This document shows, piece after piece, positions 14,681 to 23,197 of a DNA stretch of 33,309 bases; positions within the stretch are counted from its first letter, which is position 1; each line of letters starts with the position of its first letter. The position numbers and the translations under genes are program-made. Origin of the DNA: an uncultured Oscillospiraceae bacterium (lineage in GTDB: Bacteria > Bacillota > Clostridia > Oscillospirales > Ruminococcaceae); the NCBI GenBank assembly GCA_910587465.1, contig CAJUMS010000016.1:1-33309 (forward strand), read 5' to 3'. The notes beneath the pieces are model-generated. The model was given only the letters and a program-made list of their open reading frames with translations, did no database searches and had not been told where the DNA came from.

Positions 14681-15295
14681 ATGGCAGCGTCGGCGATAGG
14701 CTTCAGCAATTCGGGAGGGTTTAATTATTCGGTATCCTCGGGAACGGGCAGGGAGATAGGCTCGGAAAGCAATCTAAGAGACACGATAAGCCGTCTCGAG
14801 CAAGAGCGCGACAAGTATCAAAAGGAAAACGGGCAAAGCAAGTCGGAGCTTCTCGATAATAAGATAAACAAGCTCGAAAACCGTATCGACAATCTGCAAA
14901 AACGCCTTGATAAGATGAGGGCGAAGGAGGATAACGGCGAGTGCGAGACCTGTAAGAACCGCAAGTATCAGGACGAGTCGGACGACCCGGGCGTTTCGTT
15001 CAAGTCTGCGGCGAAGATCGGCAAGGGCGGCGCGGAGGCTGCCGTACGCGGTCACGAGTACGAGCACGTTAACCGTAATCAGGCTAAGGCGGACCGCGAG
15101 GGTAAGGATGTCGTATATCAGAGCGTCGTTATAAAGCACGGTATCTGCCCCGAGTGCGGCGATACCTACGTTGCGGGCGGCGAGACGACGACCGTCACGC
15201 GTGACAAGCCGCAGGAGCACACCGATGAGCGCTTCAATGTCGGCTTGGTGGATATGCAGCAGAATATGGGACATTTGCTGAATATGTTGGTTTAA
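14681..15295 (+). CDS. Putative zinc metalloprotease-like protein (HExxH with two CxxC pairs)
   Basis: A 204-residue protein with no signal peptide. Residues 1-28 are Gly/Ser-rich, and 30-82 form a clear coiled coil (LDNKINKLENRIDNLQKRL). Then come Cys88-x2-Cys91 (CETCKNRKYQDESDDPGVSF), the motif His125-Glu-Tyr-Glu-His129 (VRGHEYEHV), and Cys156-x2-Cys159 (CPECGDTYVAGG). The HExxH motif fits the active site of a zinc peptidase, as in SprA-related putative metalloproteases; the four cysteines could hold a structural zinc. I recall close relatives in many Clostridia, without known function. GAGGTGAT precedes ATG 14681. It is a single gene with its own promoter and terminator. Confidence 0.75.
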   Translation: MAASAIGFSNSGGFNYSVSSGTGREIGSESNLRDTISRLEQERDKYQKENGQSKSELLDNKINKLENRIDNLQKRLDKMRAKEDNGECETCKNRKYQDESDDPGVSFKSAAKIGKGGAEAAVRGHEYEHVNRNQAKADREGKDVVYQSVVIKHGICPECGDTYVAGGETTTVTRDKPQEHTDERFNVGLVDMQQNMGHLLNMLV

Positions 15296-15311
15296 TGTAG
15301 TTTAATATCAA

Positions 15312-15347
15312 AAAAAAGTCCGATAGTATCATCTGTTGGGCTTTTTT
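15312..15347 (+). terminator. Intrinsic terminator after the HExxH gene
   Basis: AAAAAAGTCCGATA (15312-15325) pairs with TGTTGGGCTTTTTT (15334-15347) using three G-U pairs; the last arm is itself the T tract and more T follows. Confidence 0.8.
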
Positions 15348-15361
15348 ATTTTGTTTTTATA

Positions 15362-15390
15362 TTGCATTTTCCAAATAAATATTGTAAAAT
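15362..15390 (+). promoter_or_regulatory. Promoter of the GH2/kinase/araD operon
   Basis: TTGCAT (15362-15367), 17 bases and TAAAAT (15385-15390), 64 bases before the GH2 start. Confidence 0.6.
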
Positions 15391-15430
15391 ATAGTAAGGC
15401 GATTCTGAAAAGATTACCGGTTTCTTAAAA

Positions 15431-15444
15431 TTTCGTTAACGAAA
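15431..15444. promoter_or_regulatory. Perfect 14-bp palindrome, candidate sugar-regulator operator
   Basis: TTTCGTTAACGAAA reads the same on both strands. It lies about 35 bases after the expected transcription start and its right arm overlaps the ribosome site (GAAAGGGA) of the GH2 gene. The form resembles operators of LacI- or GntR-type sugar regulators, but no regulator gene is in the window. Confidence 0.5.
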
Positions 15445-15454
15445 GGGAAAAGCT

Positions 15455-18400
15455 ATGAGCAAGATGACGTTGTTATGCGATAATTGGGAGTTTTCAAAAA
15501 ATCCGATAGATACCGAATATTCGGATAATTTAAAGTGGGCAATGGTGGATATTCCGCACGACTGGCTTATCTACAATACAAAGGATCTGTACGAGACCTC
15601 TACGGGCTGGTACAGGAGAATATTGAAAATGCAAAAGAACGGGCGCACTGCTCTGCGGTTCGAGGGCGTTTATATGGACAGTAAGGTCTATGTGAACGGT
15701 CAGCTTGTCGGAGAGTGGAAGTACGGATACTCCACGTTTGAGTTCGACATTACCGATTATCTGAACGACGGCGAAAACCTGATAGCAGTACGCGTCGACT
15801 ACCGCTGTCCGAACACACGCTGGTACTCCGGCGCAGGAATATACCGCAATGTGTGGCTTAAGCAATATAATGAATGTCATCTCGTGAACGATGGTATCTA
15901 TATAAGCACCGAGGATGGCGCTGTGACGGTGACAGCCGAGGTGGAGCGTCCCGAGGGCGTTTCTGTCGCGGAGCTGTCGGTTCGCCGCGCAATAATGGAC
16001 GGAGATAAGGTGCTCGCGGAAAAGACCTCACCGTGCTGCGCGTTTGACAAGGGCCGAATTCCCGAGCTTGTCCGCAGGAACGGCTGTTCGTATTCGGTCA
16101 ATACCGACGTTATCAAGGTGAAAGACCCCGTGCTTTGGGATATCAGCGCGCCTAAGCTCTACACCTGCATTTGCGAGGTTATTCGCGGCGGTGAGGTCGT
16201 TGACCGCGAGGAGATCAAATTCGGTTTCCGTACCGTTGAATTTACGACTGACATGGGCTTTTTCCTGAACGACAGACACGTCAAGCTATACGGCTGCTGC
16301 GAGCATCACGACCTCGGCGCGCTCGGTGCGGCTATGAATCGCACGGCGCTTGCGAGAAAGCTGACCACACTGCGTGAAATGGGCGTAAACGCGATACGTA
16401 CAAGCCATAATATGCCCGCTGTCGAGCTTATGGAGCTTGCGGATGAAATGGGTTTTCTGGTGCTTTCCGAGGGCTTTGATATGTGGGAGCGTCATAAGAC
16501 CGACTACGACTATGCGGGATTTTTCCCCGAGTGGGTGAGCACGGACGTAGCCTCGTGGGTACGCCGCGATCGAAATCACCCGTGCCTTATCGGCTGGAGT
16601 ATAGGCAACGAAATTTACGATACCCACGCCGATGACCGCGGACAGGAGGTCACTTCGCTGCTTGCGGGTCTGGTACGCGAGCATGATTACCGCTCAAACG
16701 GCTATGTAACTATCGGCTCGAACTATATGCAAGGCGAGAACGCGCAGAAGTGTGCGGATATCCTCAAAATCGCGGGCTATAACTACGCGGAGCGCCTGTA
16801 CAACGAGCATCACAAGGCATACCCCGATTGGTGCATTTACGGCAGTGAGACCGCTTCGGTACTTCACAGCCGGGGAATATATCATTTTCCGCTGTCGCAG
16901 TCCGTTCTCGCGGACGACGACGAGCAATGCTCCGCGCTTGGCAACTGCACGACGGGATGGGGCGCGAAAAATGTTGAATATTGTATAACCGCCGACCGCG
17001 ACGCCGAATTCAGTGCAGGACAGTTCATCTGGACGGGATTTGACTACATCGGCGAACCGACACCGTATTCCACCAAAAACAGCTACTTCGGACAGTACGA
17101 CACCGCCGGCTTCCCGAAAGACGGCGCGTACATCTTCCGCGCGGAGTGGACGGATTTCAAAACCGCTCCGTTTGTGCATATTTTCCCGTATTGGGACTTC
17201 ATTGACGGTCAGAAGATCGATGTGCGCGTGACGACAAACGCTCCTTGGGCGGCGCTCTATTTCAACGGTCAGCTTATTGCCGACAGGAAGATTGACCATA
17301 TGCGCGGTAAGGAGCTCACTCTTGACGCCGTTATTGAGTACGCGGAGGGCGACTTGGTTGCGGTCGCTTATGATGAGCAGGGCGGCGAGGTAGCGCGCGA
17401 CGTGTGCCGTTCGTTCGGTGATACTGCGCGGATACAGCTCACTCCGGACAAGACCGAGCTTAAAGCGAACGGCGAGGATATGATATTCGTAGATATTTCC
17501 GCATTCGATAAGAACGGGGTGTTCGTCGCGAACGCCAACAACCGTGTATTCGTAAGCGTTGAGGGCGCTGGACGTTTAGTGGGACTCGACAACGGTGACT
17601 CCACCGACTACGAGCAGTACAAGGGAACGTCGCGCAGACTGTTTTCGGGCAAGCTGCTCGCAATGATCGCCGCAAAGACAGAGGCGGGCGAAATACGAGT
17701 CAAGGTAAGTTCGCCGTCTCTGCCCGACAGCGAGATAACGCTGAACGCGGTCGCCGCCGAGGTTCGCGAGGGAATATCCGCGCTGACCGAGAACGTGCAC
17801 ACCGCCGCGGACTGCCCCGATGAGGAGCACGATATTCCCGTAAGAAAAATTTCGTTCACGAGCGATAGCCGCACATTCACGCCCGACAGGAAAACAATCG
17901 CGTTCAAGACCGAGGTTTTTCCCGCTAACGCTTCCTATGCTAACGATATCGAGTACAGGATAACCACAGTTCTCGGAATACCATCCAATCTCGCGGAGAT
18001 AGTATCGGTCGAGAACGGCATTGTTACCGTAAAATGCAACGGCGACGGCGAATTTTACCTGCGCGCACTCTGCAAGAACGGCACGGACAAATATCACATA
18101 GTTACGCCGCTCGCGCTTAAAGGCGAGGGGCTCGGCTCGGCGTTCTTCAACCCGTATGATTTTGTTATCGGCGGACTGTTCACGGTTCAGAGCGGCAACG
18201 CGGGCAACGGTATCGAGCGCGGCGCGGCGTTCGCGTTTGAGGACAGCTGGTTCGGATTTGAGAACGTCGACTTTGGCAATATCGGCAGCGACACCGTTAC
18301 CGTTCCGATATACGCAAACTGCTCCACGCCCGTAAAAATAAGCTTTTACGACGGAATACCCAACGAGGGCGGAGAGCTAATCGGCGAGTTCACCTATTTC

Positions 18401-18895
18401 GAGCAGCCTCAATGGCTGACCTATATCCCGAACACTTTCAAGCTGACGAAAAAGCTCAAGGGCATACACACGCTTGTAATGCGCTCGGGCGACGGCTATC
18501 ACGTACAGGGTTTCAGCTTTGAAAAGTCCGACAAGGAGTTCTCCGAGATATGCTCGGCTGACTGCGACAGCATTTACGGCGACAAATTCACGCGGAACAC
18601 GGACGACGTAACGGGTATCGGAAACAACGTAGTGCTTGAATTTGGTACGTTTGATTTCAGCGAGCGCACTCCGTCTGCGGTGATCATAACTGGCAAGTCC
18701 AAGCTTCCCGTGAACAGTATCCACCTCGTATTCAAGGGCGACACCGAAACTCGCGTGCTTTGCGAGTTCGCGGGCGCGGAGGAGTATACCGAGCGGCGGT
18801 TTGAGCTTAGCGGCATCAAGGGCAAATGCGAAGTATCGTTTACTTTCCTGCCGGGCAGTGACTTTGACTTCAAGTCGTTCAAGTTTGAAAAGTGA
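15455..18895 (+). CDS. Large glycoside hydrolase family 2 (beta-galactosidase-like)
   Basis: A 1146-residue exo-glycosidase. It has no signal peptide, so it acts in the cytosol on imported oligosaccharides. Order: jelly-roll sugar-binding domain (about 1-140), immunoglobulin-like domain (145-260), TIM barrel (261-560) with the acid/base Glu386 in WSIGNE and the nucleophile Glu465 in YGSET, then Ig-like or DUF4982-type domains (570-780), further beta domains, and a galactose-binding-like (CBM6-type) module near 920-1030 (SAFFNPYDF to VQGFSFEK). Family members include beta-galactosidases, beta-glucuronidases and beta-L-arabinopyranosidase-like enzymes; with a ribulokinase-type kinase and araD downstream, an arabinose- or galactose-releasing role is plausible. 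GAAAGGGA precedes the ATG. Confidence 0.9.
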   Translation: MSKMTLLCDNWEFSKNPIDTEYSDNLKWAMVDIPHDWLIYNTKDLYETSTGWYRRILKMQKNGRTALRFEGVYMDSKVYVNGQLVGEWKYGYSTFEFDITDYLNDGENLIAVRVDYRCPNTRWYSGAGIYRNVWLKQYNECHLVNDGIYISTEDGAVTVTAEVERPEGVSVAELSVRRAIMDGDKVLAEKTSPCCAFDKGRIPELVRRNGCSYSVNTDVIKVKDPVLWDISAPKLYTCICEVIRGGEVVDREEIKFGFRTVEFTTDMGFFLNDRHVKLYGCCEHHDLGALGAAMNRTALARKLTTLREMGVNAIRTSHNMPAVELMELADEMGFLVLSEGFDMWERHKTDYDYAGFFPEWVSTDVASWVRRDRNHPCLIGWSIGNEIYDTHADDRGQEVTSLLAGLVREHDYRSNGYVTIGSNYMQGENAQKCADILKIAGYNYAERLYNEHHKAYPDWCIYGSETASVLHSRGIYHFPLSQSVLADDDEQCSALGNCTTGWGAKNVEYCITADRDAEFSAGQFIWTGFDYIGEPTPYSTKNSYFGQYDTAGFPKDGAYIFRAEWTDFKTAPFVHIFPYWDFIDGQKIDVRVTTNAPWAALYFNGQLIADRKIDHMRGKELTLDAVIEYAEGDLVAVAYDEQGGEVARDVCRSFGDTARIQLTPDKTELKANGEDMIFVDISAFDKNGVFVANANNRVFVSVEGAGRLVGLDNGDSTDYEQYKGTSRRLFSGKLLAMIAAKTEAGEIRVKVSSPSLPDSEITLNAVAAEVREGISALTENVHTAADCPDEEHDIPVRKISFTSDSRTFTPDRKTIAFKTEVFPANASYANDIEYRITTVLGIPSNLAEIVSVENGIVTVKCNGDGEFYLRALCKNGTDKYHIVTPLALKGEGLGSAFFNPYDFVIGGLFTVQSGNAGNGIERGAAFAFEDSWFGFENVDFGNIGSDTVTVPIYANCSTPVKISFYDGIPNEGGELIGEFTYFEQPQWLTYIPNTFKLTKKLKGIHTLVMRSGDGYHVQGFSFEKSDKEFSEICSADCDSIYGDKFTRNTDDVTGIGNNVVLEFGTFDFSERTPSAVIITGKSKLPVNSIHLVFKGDTETRVLCEFAGAEEYTERRFELSGIKGKCEVSFTFLPGSDFDFKSFKFEK

Positions 18896-18906
18896 CGGGG
18901 GAGCAG

Positions 18907-20481
18907 ATGACAATACAGGATAAAATTGCGCAGGGTAAGGTGTTCCTCGGTATTGAGCTCGGCTCTACGCGTATAAAAGCATCGCTTATCGACGACACTT
19001 ACACGCCTGTCGCGGGCGGCTCTCACGTTTGGGAGAACCGCCTCGAAAACGGCTATTGGACGTATTCGTCCGAAGATATCCACAGTGGACTGCAAGCCTG
19101 CTATGCCGACCTAAAAAACGATGTAAGTGAGCGCTATGATGTGACGCTTGCGAATATCGGCGCTGTCGGTATTTCGGCTATGATGCACGGCTATATGCCG
19201 TTCGACAAGAATGATAACCTGCTTGTGCCGTTCAGAACGTGGCGAAATACAACAACCGAAAAGGCGGCGCGGGAGCTTACAGAGCTGTTTGGATTCAACA
19301 TTCCGCAGAGATGGAGCATTGCGCACCTCTATCAGGCGATACTCGACAACGAGCCGCATATTGCGGATATCGCTCACATAACCACCTTAGCGGGGTATGT
19401 TCATTATATTTTGACAGGTGAACGTTCGGTCGGTATCGGCGAGGCTTCGGGAATGTTCCCGATAAGCGGCGGCTGTTACGACACTGCAATGCTCGCCAAG
19501 CTTGACAAGATATTAAACGAAAAGGGTATAGCGTTCAAGACCGCGGACGTTCTTCCGAGCGTTATGACGGCGGGGGGGCGGTGCGGGGAGCTTACCGAAC
19601 AGGGCGCGCTGTTCCTTGACCCCGACGGAGATCTTAAATCGGGTATACCGTTCTGTCCGCCCGAGGGCGACGCGGGTACGGGAATGACCGCGACCAACGC
19701 CGTGCTGCCAAAAACGGGCAATATATCCGCGGGAACGTCGATATTTTCAATGCTCGTGCTTGAAAAGCTGCTGTCGCGCGTTTATCCCGAGATAGACGTT
19801 GTGACAACTCCCGACGGCGCTCCCGTCGCGATGGTTCACTGCAACAACTGTTGCTCGGAGCTTGACGCTTGGGTCGGCATTTTCGGTGAGTTCGCGGAGT
19901 TGTTCGGTATCGCCTCCGACAAGTCGGAGCTGTACGAAAAGCTGTATAAAAAAGCGCTTGGCGGCGACAGCGGCTGCGGCGGTGTGACAGCGTACAACTG
20001 CCTTTCAGGCGAGCCCGTTATAGGTGTTGACGACGGAAGACCCATGTACTTCCGCACTCCCGACAGCAAGATGACCCTTGCGAACTTTATGCGCGCCGAG
20101 CTGTATTCGGCGTTCGCGGCGTTAAGCTGCGGAATGGACATACTGTTCAAGCGAGAGAACGTCACCGCTGATACATTCACTGGACACGGAGGATTGTTCA
20201 AGGTCGAAGGCGTTGCCCAACAGCTCCTCGCCGACGCGCTCAATACTCCCGTTTCGGTAATGAAAACGGCGGGCGAGGGCGGCGCTTGGGGAATGGCGCT
20301 GTTGGCGGCGTATTCCGTCAACAGCGGTGGAAGGTCCCTTGCGGAGTGGCTTGAAGCGTCGGTGTTCTCGGATATGGGCAAGCGAACGGTGCTCCCGAAC
20401 GAAAAGGGAACGCGCGGCTTTGAGGAATATATGATACGATATCTTGGCGGTCTTGACGCAGAGAGATGTCTGGGGAAATGA
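18907..20481 (+). CDS. FGGY-family carbohydrate kinase (ribulokinase/xylulokinase type)
   Basis: A 524-residue sugar kinase that phosphorylates a ketopentose or related sugar with ATP. The N-terminal ATPase lobe begins GIELGSTRIKASLID (about 15-29); GDAGTGM and GNISAGTSIFSML supply the phosphate-binding and catalytic region; GHGGLFKVEGVAQQLLADAL near residue 425 is the FGGY signature. Because L-ribulose-5-phosphate 4-epimerase is encoded in the same operon, L-ribulokinase is the best guess, but motifs alone do not decide the substrate. The start is ATG 18907, after GGGGGAG, 11 bases after the GH2 stop; a GTG at 18892 would overlap the GH2 end and lacks a ribosome site. Confidence 0.85.
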   Translation: MTIQDKIAQGKVFLGIELGSTRIKASLIDDTYTPVAGGSHVWENRLENGYWTYSSEDIHSGLQACYADLKNDVSERYDVTLANIGAVGISAMMHGYMPFDKNDNLLVPFRTWRNTTTEKAARELTELFGFNIPQRWSIAHLYQAILDNEPHIADIAHITTLAGYVHYILTGERSVGIGEASGMFPISGGCYDTAMLAKLDKILNEKGIAFKTADVLPSVMTAGGRCGELTEQGALFLDPDGDLKSGIPFCPPEGDAGTGMTATNAVLPKTGNISAGTSIFSMLVLEKLLSRVYPEIDVVTTPDGAPVAMVHCNNCCSELDAWVGIFGEFAELFGIASDKSELYEKLYKKALGGDSGCGGVTAYNCLSGEPVIGVDDGRPMYFRTPDSKMTLANFMRAELYSAFAALSCGMDILFKRENVTADTFTGHGGLFKVEGVAQQLLADALNTPVSVMKTAGEGGAWGMALLAAYSVNSGGRSLAEWLEASVFSDMGKRTVLPNEKGTRGFEEYMIRYLGGLDAERCLGK

Positions 20482-21062
20482 AAAGACAGATTTTTACTAT
20501 TGGTTTATCCGAGCTTGGAATAAGTCAATTGTGTCTTTGCAAAGAAAAATTGGAGGGTGTTAGTCGGTGGTTTGATACCGCAAGGGCCGGCGAGTATGAG
20601 CCGCTTCCGGTGTATGATTTTGGAAATGGGCGGTTCACGCTTACCGACGGACATTCCCGCGCGTTTGTTATGATATGTAACGGATTACATACCGTGCGTG
20701 TTACTTTGGACTGCGATGAAATGATAATCTCGGAAATGGGACAACAGCTTTACAAGCGCGATATAGAGTGGTGTGGGCGAAAGGGAATGCACACTGTTGC
20801 GAATATGTTCAATAGGATAATTTCCGAAAAACGATATGCTGTGTTATGGCTGTAACGGTGTAAACGACTTCACAATTTGTTTTTCGGTGATATAAGGATC
20901 GCAGAGAATATTGCGAAACGTTTTCCGGGGATGTATCCGTACGGTACGTCACTCAACGGAACTGCTCTTTATTTTGAGCGGAACAATAGGTATTACAAAT
21001 ATGAAAACGACGTTATGACAAATGACGAGTTGTTTAACACTGCCGAAACGGGGGATATGTAA
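20466..21062 (+). pseudogene. ParB-like (DGHSRA) domain protein gene interrupted by one stop codon
   Basis: The first 129 codons give a ParB/Srx-like domain protein: IGLSELGISQLCLCKEKL, then PLPVYDFGNGRFTLTDGHSRA (split here as the core motif DGHSRA at 61-66). A TAA at 20853-20855 ends the frame after AVLWL, but the same frame runs on without another stop to 21062, giving RCKRLHNLFFGDIRIAENIA and more. GAA to TAA would restore Trp-Leu-Glu-Arg-Cys, which fits the context. So a single nonsense change splits a protein of about 198 residues. The start is ATG 20466 or ATG 20478 (ATGA overlap with the kinase stop). Function unknown; it may bind a sugar or nucleotide rather than DNA. Confidence 0.75.
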
Positions 21063-21063
21063 A

Positions 21064-21756
21064 ATGTTGGAAAAACTAAAAAAAGAAGTACTTCAAGCTA
21101 ATCTCTTGCTCCCTAAATACGGATTGGTAACGTTTACATGGGGCAACGTTTCCGCTGTTGACAGGGGGAGCGGCATTATGATAATAAAGCCGTCGGGTGT
21201 GGAATACGAGGAAATGACCGCCGAGGATATGGTCGCGGTGAGTTTGGAAACGGGCGAAGTTGTCGAAGGTCGTTACAAACCGTCGAGTGATACGCCGACA
21301 CATCTCGCGCTGTACAGGGCATTTGAGAACGTGGGTGGTATCGTCCACACGCACAGTCGATGGGCGACGTCGTTCGCGCAGGCGGGCATAGGAATTGAAC
21401 CCCTCGGCACTACCCACGCCGACTACTTCTACGGCGAGATACCGTGTACAAGAGCGATGAACCCAGACGAGATCAACGGTAAATATGAAAAGGAAACAGG
21501 CACGGTGATAATTGAGGCATTCAATGGCATTGACCCGCTGACTATTCCCGCGGTGCTTGTCAAGAGCCACGGTCCGTTCACATGGGGAAAGACCGCCGCG
21601 GAGGCGGTTCACAATGCGGTTGTACTGGAGGAGGTGGCGTTTATGAACTACCATACCATGAGCATAAATCCGCAGATACGCCCCATGCAGAAAGAACTCC
21701 TTGACAGGCACTATCTCCGCAAGCACGGTGAAAATGCCTACTACGGGCAAAAATAA
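21064..21756 (+). CDS. araD: L-ribulose-5-phosphate 4-epimerase
   Basis: Converts L-ribulose 5-phosphate to D-xylulose 5-phosphate by a zinc-dependent retro-aldol reaction, linking L-arabinose (and ascorbate) breakdown to the pentose phosphate pathway. 230 residues, as in E. coli AraD. Zinc ligands His95 and His97 (VHTHSRW) and His169 (KSHGPFTWG), Asp76 (PSSDTPTH) and catalytic Asp120 (THADYFYG) are all present, as is the C-terminal Tyr pair (ENAYYG). The start is one base after the broken ParB-like gene, with GGGGGAT ahead. araA is not in the window. Confidence 0.93.
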   Translation: MLEKLKKEVLQANLLLPKYGLVTFTWGNVSAVDRGSGIMIIKPSGVEYEEMTAEDMVAVSLETGEVVEGRYKPSSDTPTHLALYRAFENVGGIVHTHSRWATSFAQAGIGIEPLGTTHADYFYGEIPCTRAMNPDEINGKYEKETGTVIIEAFNGIDPLTIPAVLVKSHGPFTWGKTAAEAVHNAVVLEEVAFMNYHTMSINPQIRPMQKELLDRHYLRKHGENAYYGQK

Positions 21757-21760
21757 ATCG

Positions 21761-21793
21761 ACCCGACCACGTTCTCCGCGGTCGGGTTTTATT
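21761..21793. terminator. Intrinsic terminator between araD and argF
   Basis: ACCCGACCACG (21761-21771) pairs with CGCGGTCGGGT (21777-21787) with one mismatch, followed by TTTTATTATT. It serves araD; in the other direction the T stretch is weaker (GATTTATTTTT) but could also end the arg transcript. Confidence 0.9.
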
Positions 21794-21806
21794 ATTAAGC
21801 CGTAAC

Positions 21807-22718
21807 TTATTTTTCGGGAGCCATCAGGCGTACCATTACCGCTTTCTGCGCGTGCAGACGGTTCTCCGCTTCGTCGAAGATATCGGCGGCGTGCTGCTCG
21901 AATACCTTGGCGGTGATCTCCTCCTCGCGGTGAGCAGGCAGGCAGTGCAGCACCATAGCGTCGGGCTTGGCAACGCTCATCACGTCGTCGTTGATCTGGT
22001 AGCCCTTGAACGCAAGCTTGCGCTTTTCGGCTTCGCCCTCCTGACCCATGGACGCCCACACGTCGGTGTAAAGAACATCCGCGTCGGCAGCAGCCTCCTT
22101 GGGATCGGCAACTAGCTTAAAGTTGTCGTAAACCTTTGCGAATTCAAGTATCTGCGGATCGGGATGATAGCCTTCGGGACAGGCGAGAGAAACGCTCATG
22201 CCGACCTTTAGGCAGCCAACGGTAAGCGAGTTCGCCATATTGTTGCCGTCGCCGATGTAGCAGAATTTCAGACCGTCGAGCTTGTTCTTGTACTCGCGGA
22301 TAGTCTGCAAATCAGCCAAGACCTGACAAGGGTGACAGAAATCGGTAAGACCGTTGATTATCGGGATACTGCCGTATTCGGCGAGATTCTCGACCTCGGA
22401 TTGCTCGAAAGTGCGGATCATAATGCCGTTAAGGTAGCGCGACAGAACGCGCGCGGTATCCTGAACTGGCTCGCCGCGTCCGATTTGCAGTTCCTTGGAC
22501 GACAGAAAAAGCGCGTGACCGCCAAGCTGATACATACCCGTTTCAAACGAAACGCGAGTTCTCGTGGATGCCTTCTGGAAGATCATTCCGAGCGTCATGC
22601 CCTTTAAATGGTGGTGAGTGATACCATGCTTCTGCTCATATTTGAGTTGATCGGCAAGGTTCAGAATGTCTATGATCTCTTCGGTGCTGAGATCAAGCAG
22701 CTTCAATAAATGCTTCAT
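21807..22718 (-). CDS. argF: Ornithine carbamoyltransferase
   Basis: Cytosolic step of arginine synthesis: ornithine plus carbamoyl phosphate gives citrulline. 303 residues. The carbamoyl-phosphate loop STRTR is at 51-55, HPCQ at 129-132, and the ornithine-side motif HCLPAHREEE lies near the C-terminus; DVWASMGQE is also typical. AAAGGA precedes ATG 22718. It is the last gene of the long minus-strand run. An anabolic rather than arginine-deiminase role is clear from the argGHCJBD genes upstream. Confidence 0.96.
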   Translation of the reverse strand: MKHLLKLLDLSTEEIIDILNLADQLKYEQKHGITHHHLKGMTLGMIFQKASTRTRVSFETGMYQLGGHALFLSSKELQIGRGEPVQDTARVLSRYLNGIMIRTFEQSEVENLAEYGSIPIINGLTDFCHPCQVLADLQTIREYKNKLDGLKFCYIGDGNNMANSLTVGCLKVGMSVSLACPEGYHPDPQILEFAKVYDNFKLVADPKEAAADADVLYTDVWASMGQEGEAEKRKLAFKGYQINDDVMSVAKPDAMVLHCLPAHREEEITAKVFEQHAADIFDEAENRLHAQKAVMVRLMAPEK

Positions 22719-22748
22719 ATCATTTTTTCCTTTCAGTGTGTTTATATA

Positions 22749-22784
22749 AACGGAAATTATGTGTCTATCCTAATTATTTCCGTT
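22749..22784 (-). other. Hairpin between the GNAT gene and argF
   Basis: On the minus-strand RNA, AACGGAAATAATTA pairs with TAATTTCCGTT (11 pairs with a three-base bulge) and contains the GNAT stop codon. No T run follows, so it is not a good terminator; it may be an RNA-processing or stability element just before the argF ribosome site. A short palindrome GTTTATATAAAC (22740-22751) abuts it. Confidence 0.4.
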
Positions 22785-23197
22785 AACGCCTTGTTTCTGT
22801 AAACCAAATCATCGCGGGAGGTAAAGCCTATGCTCTCCCAGAACGCGTTTCCGTCGGCATTGCGTTCAAAAACCACAAGTGCGGTTTTGTTTATTCCGAG
22901 ATCGCGCAGAGCTTTAAGAGCGGAGTTTACAAGCGCCTTTGCAATGCCTTTTCTGCGGTATTCGGGATTTACGGCGATGTGGTAGATGTATCCGCGCCGT
23001 CCGTCGTTTCCCGCGATTATCACGCCGATAACCTCTCCACTGTTTTCAGCGACAAAACAGGTTTCGGGATTTCGCTTAAGAAATCGTTCTATGCCATTGC
23101 GCGAATCATCAAGATTATTCAGACCCATTCCCTTACAAGACAGCCAGAGCGCATAAACCTTGTCGTAGTCGGCGATAGTCAATTTTCTTATGTTCAT
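22757..23197 (-). CDS. GNAT-family N-acetyltransferase (RimI-like)
   Basis: A 146-residue acetyltransferase. The acetyl-CoA motif A is HIAVNPEYRRKGIAKALV (about 73-90); motif B is NADGNAFWESIGF (about 113-125). Substrate unknown; the compact single-domain form suits protein or small-amine acetylation. It is not needed for arginine synthesis here, since ArgJ makes N-acetylglutamate, although a role as an extra N-acetylglutamate synthase cannot be excluded. The ATG overlaps the stop of the kinase gene upstream as ATGA. Confidence 0.87.
   Translation of the reverse strand: MNIRKLTIADYDKVYALWLSCKGMGLNNLDDSRNGIERFLKRNPETCFVAENSGEVIGVIIAGNDGRRGYIYHIAVNPEYRRKGIAKALVNSALKALRDLGINKTALVVFERNADGNAFWESIGFTSRDDLVYRNKALTEIIRIDT

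Noticed and set aside
22740..22751. GTTTATATAAAC palindrome as an ArgR (ARG) box before argF
   Set aside because: It does not match the TGAATAN6TATTCA-type ARG box and is likely a chance AT-rich palindrome beside the hairpin.
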